A DNA stretch of 64,000 bases. Origin: Mycobacterium sp. 852002-51961_SCH5331710. Its GTDB lineage: Bacteria; Actinomycetota; Actinomycetes; Mycobacteriales; Mycobacteriaceae. This document shows, one piece after another, positions 25,742 through 34,614 of the stretch. Every line of letters starts with the position of its first letter. The stretch's first letter is position 1. The position numbers and the translations under genes were made by a program. The notes under the pieces are model-generated. The model did no database searches. It had not been told where the DNA came from and saw nothing but the letters and a program-made list of their open reading frames with translations. The stretch lies in contig NZ_LZSQ01000123.1 in assembly GCF_001665535.1 (NCBI RefSeq), forward strand, positions 124,001 to 188,000, written 5' to 3'.

Positions 25742-26341
25742 TCAGCGATCGAGGACCCACAGGCCGTCGGCGACGGTGTCGAACGCCGCGCCGAGCGCCG
25801 TCGACAACGGCTCCGCCTCGTCGGCCAGCCAATGTTCGTAGGCGGACAGGGCCACGCCGAGCATCGTCCACGCCACCGTCTGCGGGACGAGGTCGCCAGC
25901 GGTGGCGTCGAGGCGCTTGGCGACGAAGTCGGCGACCACGCCGCGCCAGCCGGCGTACATGGTCATCGAATAGGCCTGCAGCGCGGCCGTCTCGAGGATG
26001 ACGCGCATGCGCATGCGGTGCCGCGCGGTCTCCGCCTCGTCGAAGCTGTTGAAGGCCAGCAACGCCGTGCGCAGCGCCTCGCCGATCGGCACCTCGGGGT
26101 CGAGATCGGCGAGCAGATCCCGCATGTGGGCCAGATGCGCGTCGAAGTCCCCCCAGGGCAGCGCGTTCTTGGATGGGTAGTAGCGGAACAGCGTGCGCCG
26201 GGCGATCCCGGCGGCCTCGGCGATGTCGTCGACGCTGACGTCGTCGAAACCGCGCGCGGCGAACAGCTCGATCGCCACATTGCTGATGTGGTCCCACGTC
26301 GTCGAGCGCCGGCGGCCCGCCCGGTGCTGGTCCGGCCCCAT
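25742..26341 (-). CDS. mftR: MftR, TetR-family regulator of the mycofactocin locus
   Basis: 199 residues from ATG 26341. HTH region: ISNVAIELFAARGFDDVSVDDIAEAAGIARRTLF split across residues about 20-55, followed by FRYYPSKNALPWGDF, the start of the mycofactocin-regulator type of C-terminal domain. MftR is reported to repress the mft genes and to be released by long-chain acyl-CoAs. Divergent from mftA with a 95-nt shared promoter region. An upstream ATG at 26398 would extend into that region and was not used. Confidence 0.92.
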   Translation of the reverse strand: MGPDQHRAGRRRSTTWDHISNVAIELFAARGFDDVSVDDIAEAAGIARRTLFRYYPSKNALPWGDFDAHLAHMRDLLADLDPEVPIGEALRTALLAFNSFDEAETARHRMRMRVILETAALQAYSMTMYAGWRGVVADFVAKRLDATAGDLVPQTVAWTMLGVALSAYEHWLADEAEPLSTALGAAFDTVADGLWVLDR

Positions 26342-26363
26342 GTGGGGGTCCCCTTTCCATTTA

Positions 26364-26376
26364 GGCACTCGATGCC
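26364..26376. promoter_or_regulatory. Inverted repeat in the mftR/mftA promoter region, likely MftR operator
   Basis: GGCA-CTCGA-TGCC sits just upstream of a -10-like TATTAT (26378-26383) facing mftA. Occupancy would block both divergent promoters. Confidence 0.6.
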
Positions 26377-26436
26377 ATATTATTGCGACCTCGATCACAG
26401 TTGTCGAGAACCGGTGATATTGAAAGGCGGAGCGAG

Positions 26437-26529
26437 ATGGAACCGAAGCAGCAGGTGGAGAACGACGAGCTGGTTACCGAGACGCTCGTCGAAGAGGTGT
26501 CGATCGACGGGATGTGCGGGGTCTACTGA
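26437..26529 (+). CDS. mftA: Mycofactocin precursor peptide MftA
   Basis: 30 residues, too short for usual gene finders. It begins [20 protein letters not shown] and ends in the invariant core IDGMCGVY. The last Val-Tyr pair is decarboxylated and cyclised by MftC, then released by MftE to become the redox-active cofactor. ATG 26437 has GGCGGAGCGAG upstream. The stop is two bases before the mftB GTG. This is the first gene of the mftABCDEFG set. Confidence 0.97.
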
Positions 26530-26531
26530 TC

Positions 26532-26831
26532 GTGACCTCGTCGTCGGCGGAGTCTGAGCAAGGCACCGCATTCGACCCGGAAGTCGGCTGGCGGCTGCAC
26601 CACCAGGTGGCGGTGCGGCCGGAGCCGTTCGGGGCGCTGCTCTACCACTTCGGGACACGCAAGCTGTCGTTCCTGAAGAACCGGACGATCGTCGACGTCG
26701 TCAACACGCTGTCCGAATATCCCGACGTACGATCGGCCTGCCGTGCCGCCGGTATCGACGACACCCAGCAGGCGCCGTACCTGCAAGCGCTAGGCGTGCT
26801 TGCTCGATCGAAAATGCTGGTGCCGCAATGA
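26532..26831 (+). CDS. mftB: Mycofactocin biosynthesis chaperone MftB (RiPP recognition element)
   Basis: 99 residues from GTG 26532. A small winged-helix PqqD-like domain (WRLHHQVAVRPEPFGALLYH ... SFLKNRTIVDVVNTL) that binds the MftA leader and presents it to MftC. Its stop overlaps the mftC start (ATGA). A slightly longer frame from 26514 would overlap mftA and was rejected. Confidence 0.95.
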   Translation: MTSSSAESEQGTAFDPEVGWRLHHQVAVRPEPFGALLYHFGTRKLSFLKNRTIVDVVNTLSEYPDVRSACRAAGIDDTQQAPYLQALGVLARSKMLVPQ

Positions 26832-28003
26832 CATCAACGGAAACCGTTCGTGTGCCGAAGCTGGTTGAGCAGTTCGAGCACGGCCTCGACGCCCCGATCT
26901 GCCTGACCTGGGAGCTGACGTACGCCTGCAACCTGGCGTGCGTGCACTGCCTGTCGTCATCGGGTAAGCGCGACCCGCGTGAGCTGACCACGCAGCAGTG
27001 CAAGGACATTATCGACGAGCTCGAGCGCATGCAGGTCTTCTACGTCAACATCGGCGGCGGCGAACCGACGGTGCGCTCGGACTTCTGGGAGCTCGTCGAC
27101 TACGCCACCGCCCACCACGTCGGCGTGAAGTTCTCCACCAACGGCGTGCGCATCACGCCGGAGGTCGCGGCGCGGCTGGCGGCCAGCGACTACGTCGACG
27201 TGCAGATCTCGCTCGACGGTGCGACCGCGGAGATCAACGACGCCGTGCGCGGCGCAGGCTCGTTCGCGATGGCCACCCGGGCGCTGCAGAACCTCGCCGA
27301 CGCGGGCTTCAAGGATGCCAAGATCTCGGTGGTGGTCACCCGCCACAATGTCGACCAGCTCGACGAATTCGCCGCCCTGGCAGACCAATACGGCGCGACG
27401 CTACGTATCACCCGGCTACGGCCGTCGGGTCGCGGCGCCGATGTGTGGGATGACCTGCACCCCACTGCCGACCAGCAGGTCCAGCTCTACAACTGGCTGG
27501 TGGCCAAGGGTGAGCGGGTGCTCACCGGTGACTCGTTCTTCCACCTCGCCGGGTTGGGTGAGCCGGGCGCGCTCGCCGGCCTGAACCTGTGCGGGGCCGG
27601 GCGGGTCGTCTGCCTCATCGACCCAGTCGGTGATGTCTACGCCTGCCCGTTCGCCATCCACGACCGCTTCCATGCCGGAAACATCCTGTCCGACGGCGGT
27701 TTTCAGAATGTCTGGAAGAACGCGCCGCTCTTCCGCGAGTTGCGTGAACCGCAGTCGGCCGGCGCGTGCAGCAGCTGCGATCACTACGACAGCTGCCGCG
27801 GCGGGTGCATGGCCGCCAAGTTCTTCACCGGGCTGCCGATGGACGGCCCGGACCCCGAGTGCGTCGAGGGCTACGGCGCACCCGCCCTGGCCCGTGAGCG
27901 GGTCAAGCCCAAGTCCAGCGTCGACCATTCGCGGTCCGGTCCGGTGATGCTCAAGCTGCTCACGACGCCTCCCAAACGCCTCTGCAACGAAAGTCCGGTT
28001 TGA
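26828..28003 (+). CDS. mftC: Mycofactocin radical SAM maturase MftC
   Basis: 391 residues. Radical SAM cluster C34-x3-C38-x2-C41 in TYACNLACVHCLSS, GGGEP-type SAM motif IGGGEPTVR, and a C-terminal SPASM domain with Cys-rich CSSCDHYDSCRGGC holding auxiliary 4Fe-4S clusters. It performs two SAM-dependent steps on MftA: oxidative decarboxylation of the C-terminal Tyr and a C-C bond with the neighbouring Val. Overlaps mftB; the stop is three bases before mftD. Confidence 0.97.
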   Translation: MTSTETVRVPKLVEQFEHGLDAPICLTWELTYACNLACVHCLSSSGKRDPRELTTQQCKDIIDELERMQVFYVNIGGGEPTVRSDFWELVDYATAHHVGVKFSTNGVRITPEVAARLAASDYVDVQISLDGATAEINDAVRGAGSFAMATRALQNLADAGFKDAKISVVVTRHNVDQLDEFAALADQYGATLRITRLRPSGRGADVWDDLHPTADQQVQLYNWLVAKGERVLTGDSFFHLAGLGEPGALAGLNLCGAGRVVCLIDPVGDVYACPFAIHDRFHAGNILSDGGFQNVWKNAPLFRELREPQSAGACSSCDHYDSCRGGCMAAKFFTGLPMDGPDPECVEGYGAPALARERVKPKSSVDHSRSGPVMLKLLTTPPKRLCNESPV

Positions 28004-28005
28004 TC

Positions 28006-29196
28006 ATGACCGCCACGTGGTTCGAAACCGTCGCCGCCGCCCAAGAACGGGCCAAGCGTCGACTTCCCAAGCCGGTGTACTCGGCGCTCATCGCCGCGAG
28101 CGAGAAAGGCGTCACGGTCTCCGACAACGTCGACGCGTTCGCCGAGTTGGGCTTCGCACCGCACGTTGTCGGAGCGACGGAGAAGCGCGATCTCGCCACC
28201 ACCGTTATGGGACAAGAGATTTCGCTGCCCGTTCTGATCTCGCCGACAGGTGTGCAGGCTGTACACCCGGACGGTGAGGTCGCGGTCGCGCGTGCGGCCG
28301 CCGCGCGCGGTACGGCCATGGGCCTGTCGTCGTTTGCGAGCAAGCCGATCGAAGAGGTGATCGCGGCCAACCCGAAACTGTTCTTCCAGGTGTACTGGCT
28401 GGGCGGCCGGGAAGCGATCGCGGCCCGCGTCGAGCGGGCCCGCCAAGCGGGTGCGGTCGGCCTGATCGTCACCACGGACTGGAGCTTCTCCCACGGCCGC
28501 GACTGGGGCAGCCCGAAGATCCCCGAGCAGATGGACCTGCGTACCACCTTGCGCATGCTCCCCACTGGTCTGACGCGGCCGAGCTGGATGTGGCAGTGGG
28601 GTAAGACCCTGCGGCCGCCGAACCTGCGGGTGCCCAACCAGGCGGCGCGCGGCGAGGACGGTCCGCCTTTCTTCGCCGCCTACGGCGAGTGGATGGGCAC
28701 TCCTCCGCCGACCTGGGAGGACATCGCCTGGCTGCGCGAGCTGTGGGGTGGTCCGTTCATGCTCAAGGGTGTGATGCGCGTCGACGACGCGAAACGTGCT
28801 GTGGACGCTGGTGTTTCGGCGATTTCGGTGTCCAATCACGGCGGCAACAACCTGGACGGAACGCCCGCGTCGATCCGCGCGCTGCGCCCGATCGTCGAGG
28901 CGGTCGGCGACGACATCGAGGTGGTGCTCGACGGCGGCATCCGCCGGGGTAGCGACGTGGTCAAGGCCGTCGCGCTCGGCGCCCGCGCGGTGATGATCGG
29001 CCGGGCTTACCTGTGGGGCCTCGCGGCCAACGGGCAGGCCGGCGTCGAGAACGTGCTCGACGTGCTGCGCGGAGGCATCGATTCTGCATTGATGGGTCTG
29101 GCACGAGCATCCGTACATGATCTTGTGCCCGACGACGTGCTGGTCCCGCCCGGGTTCATCCGCGCACTGGGCGTGCCCGGAGGCTCGACCTCCTGA
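28006..29196 (+). CDS. mftD: MftD, FMN-dependent alpha-hydroxy-acid dehydrogenase-like enzyme
   Basis: 396 residues. TIM-barrel FMN enzyme of the lactate dehydrogenase/glycolate oxidase family: LISPTGVQAVHPDGE, VSNHGGNNLDGT (substrate/FMN), VVLDGGIRRGSDVVKA and ALGARAVMIGRAYLWGL are all recognisable. In mycofactocin synthesis it oxidatively deaminates the released cyclic dipeptide (AHDP) to the redox-active alpha-keto amide (premycofactocin). ATG 28006 is preferred to TTG 28000. Followed by an unusual 132-nt gap. Confidence 0.96.
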   Translation: MTATWFETVAAAQERAKRRLPKPVYSALIAASEKGVTVSDNVDAFAELGFAPHVVGATEKRDLATTVMGQEISLPVLISPTGVQAVHPDGEVAVARAAAARGTAMGLSSFASKPIEEVIAANPKLFFQVYWLGGREAIAARVERARQAGAVGLIVTTDWSFSHGRDWGSPKIPEQMDLRTTLRMLPTGLTRPSWMWQWGKTLRPPNLRVPNQAARGEDGPPFFAAYGEWMGTPPPTWEDIAWLRELWGGPFMLKGVMRVDDAKRAVDAGVSAISVSNHGGNNLDGTPASIRALRPIVEAVGDDIEVVLDGGIRRGSDVVKAVALGARAVMIGRAYLWGLAANGQAGVENVLDVLRGGIDSALMGLARASVHDLVPDDVLVPPGFIRALGVPGGSTS

Positions 29197-29328
29197 CGGC
29201 CGACCCTGCGTCCGGGAACGTGCTGGTACAGGCGGGGCGCAGGGGGCAGGGGGGACGACACCGGCGCCGCTGGCGGAGAAATCGGTGAATCAATTGCTGT
29301 GCTTGCTTCAACAATTGGCGCACGACAG

Positions 29329-30072
29329 GTGAATTCGGCCTACCATCGGCGAGTGCCATCTGTCAGCGAGCTCGCGAATGCGACGTCGAAGCAGCTGCAG
29401 AGCACCACGTCAGCACTGCTCGTCCCGGTCGGCTCCACCGAGCAGCACGGCCCCCATCTTCCGCTGGACACCGACACGCGGATCGCGACCGCCGTCTGCC
29501 GGGCGGTTGCTGACCGGCTGGCCGACGGCGACGAAGCGAACTGGTTGGTCGCGCCGGCCATCGGCTACGGCGCCAGCGGCGAGCACGAAGAGTTCAGCGG
29601 CACCGTCTCGATCGGGACGTCCGCGCTGCGGCTGTTGCTGGTGGAGTTCGGCAGGTCGGCATCGCGATGGGCGTCCCGGCTGGTCTTCGTCAACGGCCAC
29701 GGCGGCAACGTCGAGGCGCTCGCCGCCGCGACCGCTTTGCTGCGCTACGAGGGGCGGGACGCGGGCTGGTGCTCCTGCACCGTCGCGGGTGCGGACGCGC
29801 ACGCCGGCCATACCGAAACGTCTGTATTGCTACATATTTCGCCCCAGGACGTCCGCGTCGACGAGCGGGTGCCTGGCAACGTCGCGCCCCTGCGCGAGCT
29901 GATTGGGGAGCTGCGCCGGGGTGGTGTCGCCGCGGTGAGCGAGGTCGGGGTGCTCGGCGATCCCACGACCGCCACCGTGGAGGACGGCGCGCGGATTTTT
30001 CCCGATATGGTCGAGACATGCCTTCGGCGGATCACGCGCTGGGCTCCGGACCGCGACGGGATGCTGACATGA
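29329..30072 (+). CDS. mftE: Mycofactocin peptidase MftE (creatininase family)
   Basis: 247 residues from GTG 29329 (sequence MNSAYHRRVPSVSEL), the start seen in orthologues. Metal ligands of the creatininase fold: GSTEQHGPHLPLDTDT, GASGEHEEFSGT, NGHGGN and a later HAGHTETS. It cuts modified MftA before its last two residues, releasing AHDP. An in-frame start at 29299 is possible but lacks a ribosome site. Overlaps mftF (ATGA). Confidence 0.95.
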   Translation: MNSAYHRRVPSVSELANATSKQLQSTTSALLVPVGSTEQHGPHLPLDTDTRIATAVCRAVADRLADGDEANWLVAPAIGYGASGEHEEFSGTVSIGTSALRLLLVEFGRSASRWASRLVFVNGHGGNVEALAAATALLRYEGRDAGWCSCTVAGADAHAGHTETSVLLHISPQDVRVDERVPGNVAPLRELIGELRRGGVAAVSEVGVLGDPTTATVEDGARIFPDMVETCLRRITRWAPDRDGMLT

Positions 30073-31481
30073 CCGGGCCGCGGCTGCCCGACGGCTTCGC
30101 CGTTCAGGTCGACCGCCGGGTGAAGGTGCTCGGCGAGGGGTCGGCCCTGCTCGGCGGTTCACCTACTCGTCTCCTTCGCTTGGCCCCCGCCGCCCAGACG
30201 ATGCTCAGCGGCGGTCGGCTCGAAGTGCACGACGCCGTCAGCGCCCAGCTTGCGCGCACGCTGCTCGACGCGACGGTGGCACATCCGCGTCCGGCCAGCG
30301 GCCCGTCGCATCGCGATGTGACTGTGGTGATCCCGGTGCGCGACAACGCTTCTGGCGTCAGGCGGCTGCTGACCGCCGTGCGCGGCTTGCAGGTCATCGT
30401 GGTCGACGACGGCTCGGCCATACCGATCGAGGACACCGACTTCGCCGACGTTCACGCGCAGGTGCGGGTGCTGCGGCACGAGCGCAGCCGGGGCCCCGCG
30501 GCCGCCCGCAACACCGGACTGGCCGCGTGCACCACCGACTTCGTGGCCTTCCTGGACAGCGACGTCGTGCCGCGGCGCGGATGGCTGGAGGCACTGCTCG
30601 GGCACTTCTGCGATCCCGCCGTCGGCCTGGTGGCGCCTCGCATCGTCGGTCTTCGCGAACCGGACAATCTGGTCGCCCGCTACGAGGCGGTCCGCTCGTC
30701 GCTCGACCTCGGCCTGCGTGAGGCCCCGGTGATGCCGTACGGCACGGTCTCCTATGTTCCCAGTGCGGCGATCATCGGCCGCCGGGCGATGCTGCGCGAG
30801 GTCGGTGGCTTCGACGAGACGCTGAACGCCGGCGAGGACGTCGATCTGTGCTGGCGACTCATCGAGTCGGGCGCCCGCCTGCGCTACGAGCCCATCGCCC
30901 TGGTGGCCCACGACCACCGCACTCAACTACGAGAGTGGTTCGTGCGCAGGTCTTTCTACGGTGAGGCCGCCGCACCGCTGTCGGTCCGCCATCCCGGCAA
31001 GACCGCCCCGCTGGTGATCTCGGGCTGGACGCTGGTGGCCTGGATACTGATGGCGATGGGATCGTCCATCGGATACCTGGCCTCGGTCGTCGTCGCCGCC
31101 ATCACCGGCCGCCGCATCGCCAGGTCGCTGTCGAGCGTCGAAACCGAACCCAAGGACATCGCGGTGGTGGCCGCTCACGGACTGTGGTCCGCCGCCATGC
31201 AGCTGGCCTCGGCGATCTGCCGACACTACTGGCCGCTCGCACTCATCGCCGCGTTGCTGTCTCGACGATGCCGTCAGGTGGTACTGGTGGCCGCGGTGGT
31301 GGAAGGGGTCGTCGACTGGTTGACGCGCAGCCGCAACACCGAAGACGACACCCAGCGGGTCGGGCTGGTCACCTACATCCTCCTCAAGCGCCTCGACGAC
31401 ATCGCCTACGGCGTGGGTCTGTGGACCGGTGTGATGCGCGAGCGGAATCTCGGTGCGCTCAAACCCCAGATCCGGACCTGA
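30069..31481 (+). CDS. mftF: Mycofactocin glycosyltransferase MftF
   Basis: 470 residues. GT-A, GT2-family domain in the middle (VTVVIPVRDNASGVRRLL, VIVVDDGS, RGPAAARNTGL, FLDSDVVPRRGWLEAL, GEDVDLCWRLIESG) followed by several membrane segments (about residues 310-440). It attaches a beta-linked glucose chain to premycofactocin at the membrane. ATG 30069 overlaps the mftE stop. Confidence 0.96.
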   Translation: MTGPRLPDGFAVQVDRRVKVLGEGSALLGGSPTRLLRLAPAAQTMLSGGRLEVHDAVSAQLARTLLDATVAHPRPASGPSHRDVTVVIPVRDNASGVRRLLTAVRGLQVIVVDDGSAIPIEDTDFADVHAQVRVLRHERSRGPAAARNTGLAACTTDFVAFLDSDVVPRRGWLEALLGHFCDPAVGLVAPRIVGLREPDNLVARYEAVRSSLDLGLREAPVMPYGTVSYVPSAAIIGRRAMLREVGGFDETLNAGEDVDLCWRLIESGARLRYEPIALVAHDHRTQLREWFVRRSFYGEAAAPLSVRHPGKTAPLVISGWTLVAWILMAMGSSIGYLASVVVAAITGRRIARSLSSVETEPKDIAVVAAHGLWSAAMQLASAICRHYWPLALIAALLSRRCRQVVLVAAVVEGVVDWLTRSRNTEDDTQRVGLVTYILLKRLDDIAYGVGLWTGVMRERNLGALKPQIRT

Positions 31482-31521
31482 GCGACACCGTTACGTGCGC
31501 AGTGACCCAATTGCTCCTCGC

Positions 31522-32952
31522 GTGCGCAGTGACATCCTGATCGTCGGTGCCGGTAGCGCCGGATCCGTTCTGGCCGAGCGGCTCTCCGCCGACCCCGCGT
31601 GCACCGTCACGGTGGTCGAAGCCGGACCCGGACCGTCCGACCCCCACGTCTCGTCGCAGATCAGCGATGGACTGCGGCTCCCGATCGGCACGGCCAGCTC
31701 GGTGGTGCGGCGGTACCCGACGACCTTGACCGTCGACCCGGTCCGCCACGCGATGCTCATGCGCGGCGAGGTGGTGGGCGGCTCCGGGGCCGTCAACGGC
31801 GGCTACTTCTGCCGCGCGCTACCGTCCGACTTCGACGACTGGCGACTGCCCGGCTGGACGTGGTCGGACCTGCTCCCGCACTTCCGCGCCATCGAGACCG
31901 ATCTCGACTTCGACACCGCTGTACATGGGTCGGACGGGCCGATAATGGTGCGGCGCGTATCCGAATTCGACGGCTGCACAGCCTCATTCGTGAATGCTGC
32001 GACGGCGGCGGGACATCCGTGGATAACCGATCTGAACGGCTCCACCGCCGAGCACCCGGTGGGCGGCGGAGTCGGGGCGGTGCCGCTGAACATCCACCAG
32101 GGCACCCGGATGGGTCCCGGCGGGGCCTACCTTCACCCCGCGCTGTCTCGCCCTAACCTCACACTGCTCACCGACACCCGCGTGCGACGCATCCGCATCG
32201 TCGACGGCGAGGCGGTCGGCGTGGAGTGCACGAGTCGTGGCGGCGCAGCCTATCTCGAGGCCGACCGCATCGTGTTGTGTGCCGGCGCGATCGGGTCGGC
32301 CCACCTGCTGATGCTGTCCGGTGTGGGCCCACCCGAGGTACTGGCAGCCGCGGGCATCCCGACGACGGCGGATCTCCCGGTGGGGGTGGTGATGTCGGAC
32401 CATCCCGAGTTGGTGCTGCCGGTGAACTGGACCGAGACCCACGGCCTGCCGCCACTCGAAGCCGTGCTCATCACCGACGACGGTCTCGAGATCCGGCCTT
32501 ATACCGCCGGTTTCGGGGCGATGGTGAGCGGTCGGCGCGACGATCCGGCAGATCATCCCCACATCGGGGTGACGTTGATGCGGCCGACGTCGCGGGGCGT
32601 GGTGCGCATCGTCAGCGCCGATCCCGATATGCCTCCGATCATCGAGCACCGTTACGACAGCGAGCCCGACGATGTCGACAAGCTCCGCGCCGGAGTCGCG
32701 TTGTCGCGCGAACTCATCAGCGCGACAGCCGAAGTCGGACCGACCTCATGGTCGACGTCGCAGCACCTCTCGGGGACCGCGCCGATGGGCGTCGAAGGGG
32801 ACGAGGTCGCGGTGGTCGATCCGCGATGCCGGGTGTACGGCATCGCGGGGTTGTGGGTCGTCGACGGGTCGGTGTTACCGGTGATCCCGAGTCGCGGCCC
32901 GCACGCCACCATCGTCATGCTCGGACACCGAGCCGCCGAGTTCATCGTCTGA
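31522..32952 (+). CDS. mftG: MftG, GMC-family mycofactocin dehydrogenase
   Basis: 476 residues from GTG 31522. FAD motif DILIVGAGSAGSVLAERL at the very start, GEVVGGSGAVNGGYF, and the C-terminal GMC active-site region TSQHLSGTAPMG ... GLWVVDGSVLP. It re-oxidises mycofactocinol and passes electrons toward the respiratory chain. Two other in-frame GTGs (31453, 31495) exist; 31495 and 31522 sit in a 13-bp direct repeat 27 nt apart. The 3' end overlaps the convergent MFS gene by 78 nt. Confidence 0.93.
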   Translation: MRSDILIVGAGSAGSVLAERLSADPACTVTVVEAGPGPSDPHVSSQISDGLRLPIGTASSVVRRYPTTLTVDPVRHAMLMRGEVVGGSGAVNGGYFCRALPSDFDDWRLPGWTWSDLLPHFRAIETDLDFDTAVHGSDGPIMVRRVSEFDGCTASFVNAATAAGHPWITDLNGSTAEHPVGGGVGAVPLNIHQGTRMGPGGAYLHPALSRPNLTLLTDTRVRRIRIVDGEAVGVECTSRGGAAYLEADRIVLCAGAIGSAHLLMLSGVGPPEVLAAAGIPTTADLPVGVVMSDHPELVLPVNWTETHGLPPLEAVLITDDGLEIRPYTAGFGAMVSGRRDDPADHPHIGVTLMRPTSRGVVRIVSADPDMPPIIEHRYDSEPDDVDKLRAGVALSRELISATAEVGPTSWSTSQHLSGTAPMGVEGDEVAVVDPRCRVYGIAGLWVVDGSVLPVIPSRGPHATIVMLGHRAAEFIV

Positions 32953-34524
32953 CCGCGAGGTCAGTCGCTCCAGGAAGCGCAACTGCCTCCCGTCGCGGCC
33001 GGGCGCCCACACTGCGATGAACGCCGCCGCTACCGCGCACAGTGTGCCGAGCGCGATCAGCGAGACGTGCATGGATTCCACGAACGCCAGCCGGGCGGCC
33101 TGTGACAGCGTGGCGCCCTGCGGGCCCAGCCGGGCAGATACTTCGAGCGCCTCGGCCAACGAGTTCGACGCGGCTGTGCGGAGCGCTTCCGGTAGTCCTT
33201 CCAGATGGGGTCGCAGCCTATCGCCGTACTGAGAGGCGAGCACCGAGCCCGCCACCGCGATGCCCAGGGCTGCGCCGATCTCTCGGGTGGTGTCGTTGAC
33301 CGCCGACGCGACGCCCTGCTTCTCGTCTGGCACCGCACTCATGATCGCCGAAGTCGCTGGTGCCGTGCAGAATCCGATGCCCGTCGACATGATGAGCAGC
33401 GGCAGCGCGAGGTCCAGGTATGGCGAGTCGACCTCGAGTGTCTGCATGTAGAACAACCCGACCGCGATCAGTGTCAGGCCGGTGGACAGGACAATTCTCA
33501 GACCCAACCGCGGCAGATACCACGGCGTCGCCAGGCTGAGGACCAACAGGGGGGCGACCAGGGGCGCCAACGCGAATGCCGTCTGCAGTGGGCTGTAGCC
33601 GAGTAACAACTGCATGTACTGCATTGCCACGAAGAAGAATCCGAAGTTCGCGAGGAAGAAGAACGTCACCACGACGGCGCCGGTGGTGAATTCGGCCTTG
33701 GCGAACAACCGAATGTCGAGCAACGGGTGCGCGCTGCGCAATTCCCACAGTGCGAACGCGGCCGCCAAGATAACCCCCGCTGCCATGCATCCGTATACCA
33801 GTGGATGCGTCCAGCCGTGGGTGGGCGCCTCGAGCACGCCGTAGACGAAGACCGCGACGGCCCCACCGACCAGCAAGGCTCCCGACCAGTCCAGCGGTGT
33901 GGCTTGCTGATCGCGCGACGAGGCCACGGTGCAGGCGAGGCCGAACAGCCCCGCACCGGAGATCGCGAATGCCCAGAAGATGGACTGCCACGACCAGAAG
34001 TGAAGCAGTACACCGGATCCCAGGAATCCGACCACCGCGCTCGAGCCGGCGACGCCTGCCCAGATGCCAACGGCCTTGTTGCGCTCGGACTTCGGGTAAG
34101 CGGCCGTCAGCAGCGACAGCGTCGCCGGCATCACCAATGCCGCACCGACCCCGGCCACGGCGCGGGCGACGATCAGGGCGACCGGACCCTCGATGACGAG
34201 CGGTGCGGCCGAGGCGAGGGTGAAGATGGCCAGGCCGGCGAGCAGCGCGCCGCGGCGACCGTACCGGTCGCCGATCGCACCGGCGGGCAGCAACAGGCAC
34301 GCCAGCACCAAGGTGTAACCGTCGACGACCCAGGTCAACTGCGCCTGGGTGGCCGTGGTTTCGACCGCGATGTCGGGCAGCGCGGCATTGAGCGCCACCA
34401 TCGAGCTGATCGCCAGCGCGACACCCATGCAGGCCACCGTGAGTAACCAGACGCGCGCTCGGGTCGACAGGTCCGCGACGCTGGCGCCGATATCCTGATC
34501 AGACCGGCTGAGGGTGTCGACCAT
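32875..34524 (-). CDS. MFS drug exporter, DHA2 (14-segment) type
   Basis: 549 residues with about 14 membrane segments. Motifs: LTWVVDGYTLVLACLLLPAG, GAIGDRYGRRGALLAG (motif A), GVGAALVMPATLSLLTAAYP (motif C). Divergent from a TetR gene with two operator-like repeats in the 90-nt gap, so induced export of a toxic small molecule is likely. The C-terminus is a hydrophilic tail of about 50 residues. Tail-to-tail overlap with mftG is 78 nt. Confidence 0.88.
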   Translation of the reverse strand: MVDTLSRSDQDIGASVADLSTRARVWLLTVACMGVALAISSMVALNAALPDIAVETTATQAQLTWVVDGYTLVLACLLLPAGAIGDRYGRRGALLAGLAIFTLASAAPLVIEGPVALIVARAVAGVGAALVMPATLSLLTAAYPKSERNKAVGIWAGVAGSSAVVGFLGSGVLLHFWSWQSIFWAFAISGAGLFGLACTVASSRDQQATPLDWSGALLVGGAVAVFVYGVLEAPTHGWTHPLVYGCMAAGVILAAAFALWELRSAHPLLDIRLFAKAEFTTGAVVVTFFFLANFGFFFVAMQYMQLLLGYSPLQTAFALAPLVAPLLVLSLATPWYLPRLGLRIVLSTGLTLIAVGLFYMQTLEVDSPYLDLALPLLIMSTGIGFCTAPATSAIMSAVPDEKQGVASAVNDTTREIGAALGIAVAGSVLASQYGDRLRPHLEGLPEALRTAASNSLAEALEVSARLGPQGATLSQAARLAFVESMHVSLIALGTLCAVAAAFIAVWAPGRDGRQLRFLERLTSRSDDELGGSVSEHDDGGVRAATRDHR

Positions 34525-34553
34525 GTGTCGCTCTCTTCCGCCGAGGATTTTTG

Positions 34554-34586
34554 AGACTAACAGTCTTGTTGTGAGACCGATAGTCT
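34554..34586. promoter_or_regulatory. Tandem operator repeats of the MFS/TetR pair
   Basis: AGACTAACAGTCT (34554-34566) and AGACCGATAGTCT (34574-34586), 20 nt centre to centre, i.e. about two helical turns. Each is flanked by GAG on the left half and TTGTT on the right, so an 18-nt unit is repeated with 14 matches. Confidence 0.75.
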
Positions 34587-34614
34587 TGTTCCCGGCGAGG
34601 AGGTGGGTTAAACG

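Noticed and set aside
26341..26360. GGGGGTCCCC hairpin overlapping the mftR start as a riboswitch
   Set aside because: Only a short palindrome that doubles as the GGGG ribosome site; no larger conserved structure is visible.
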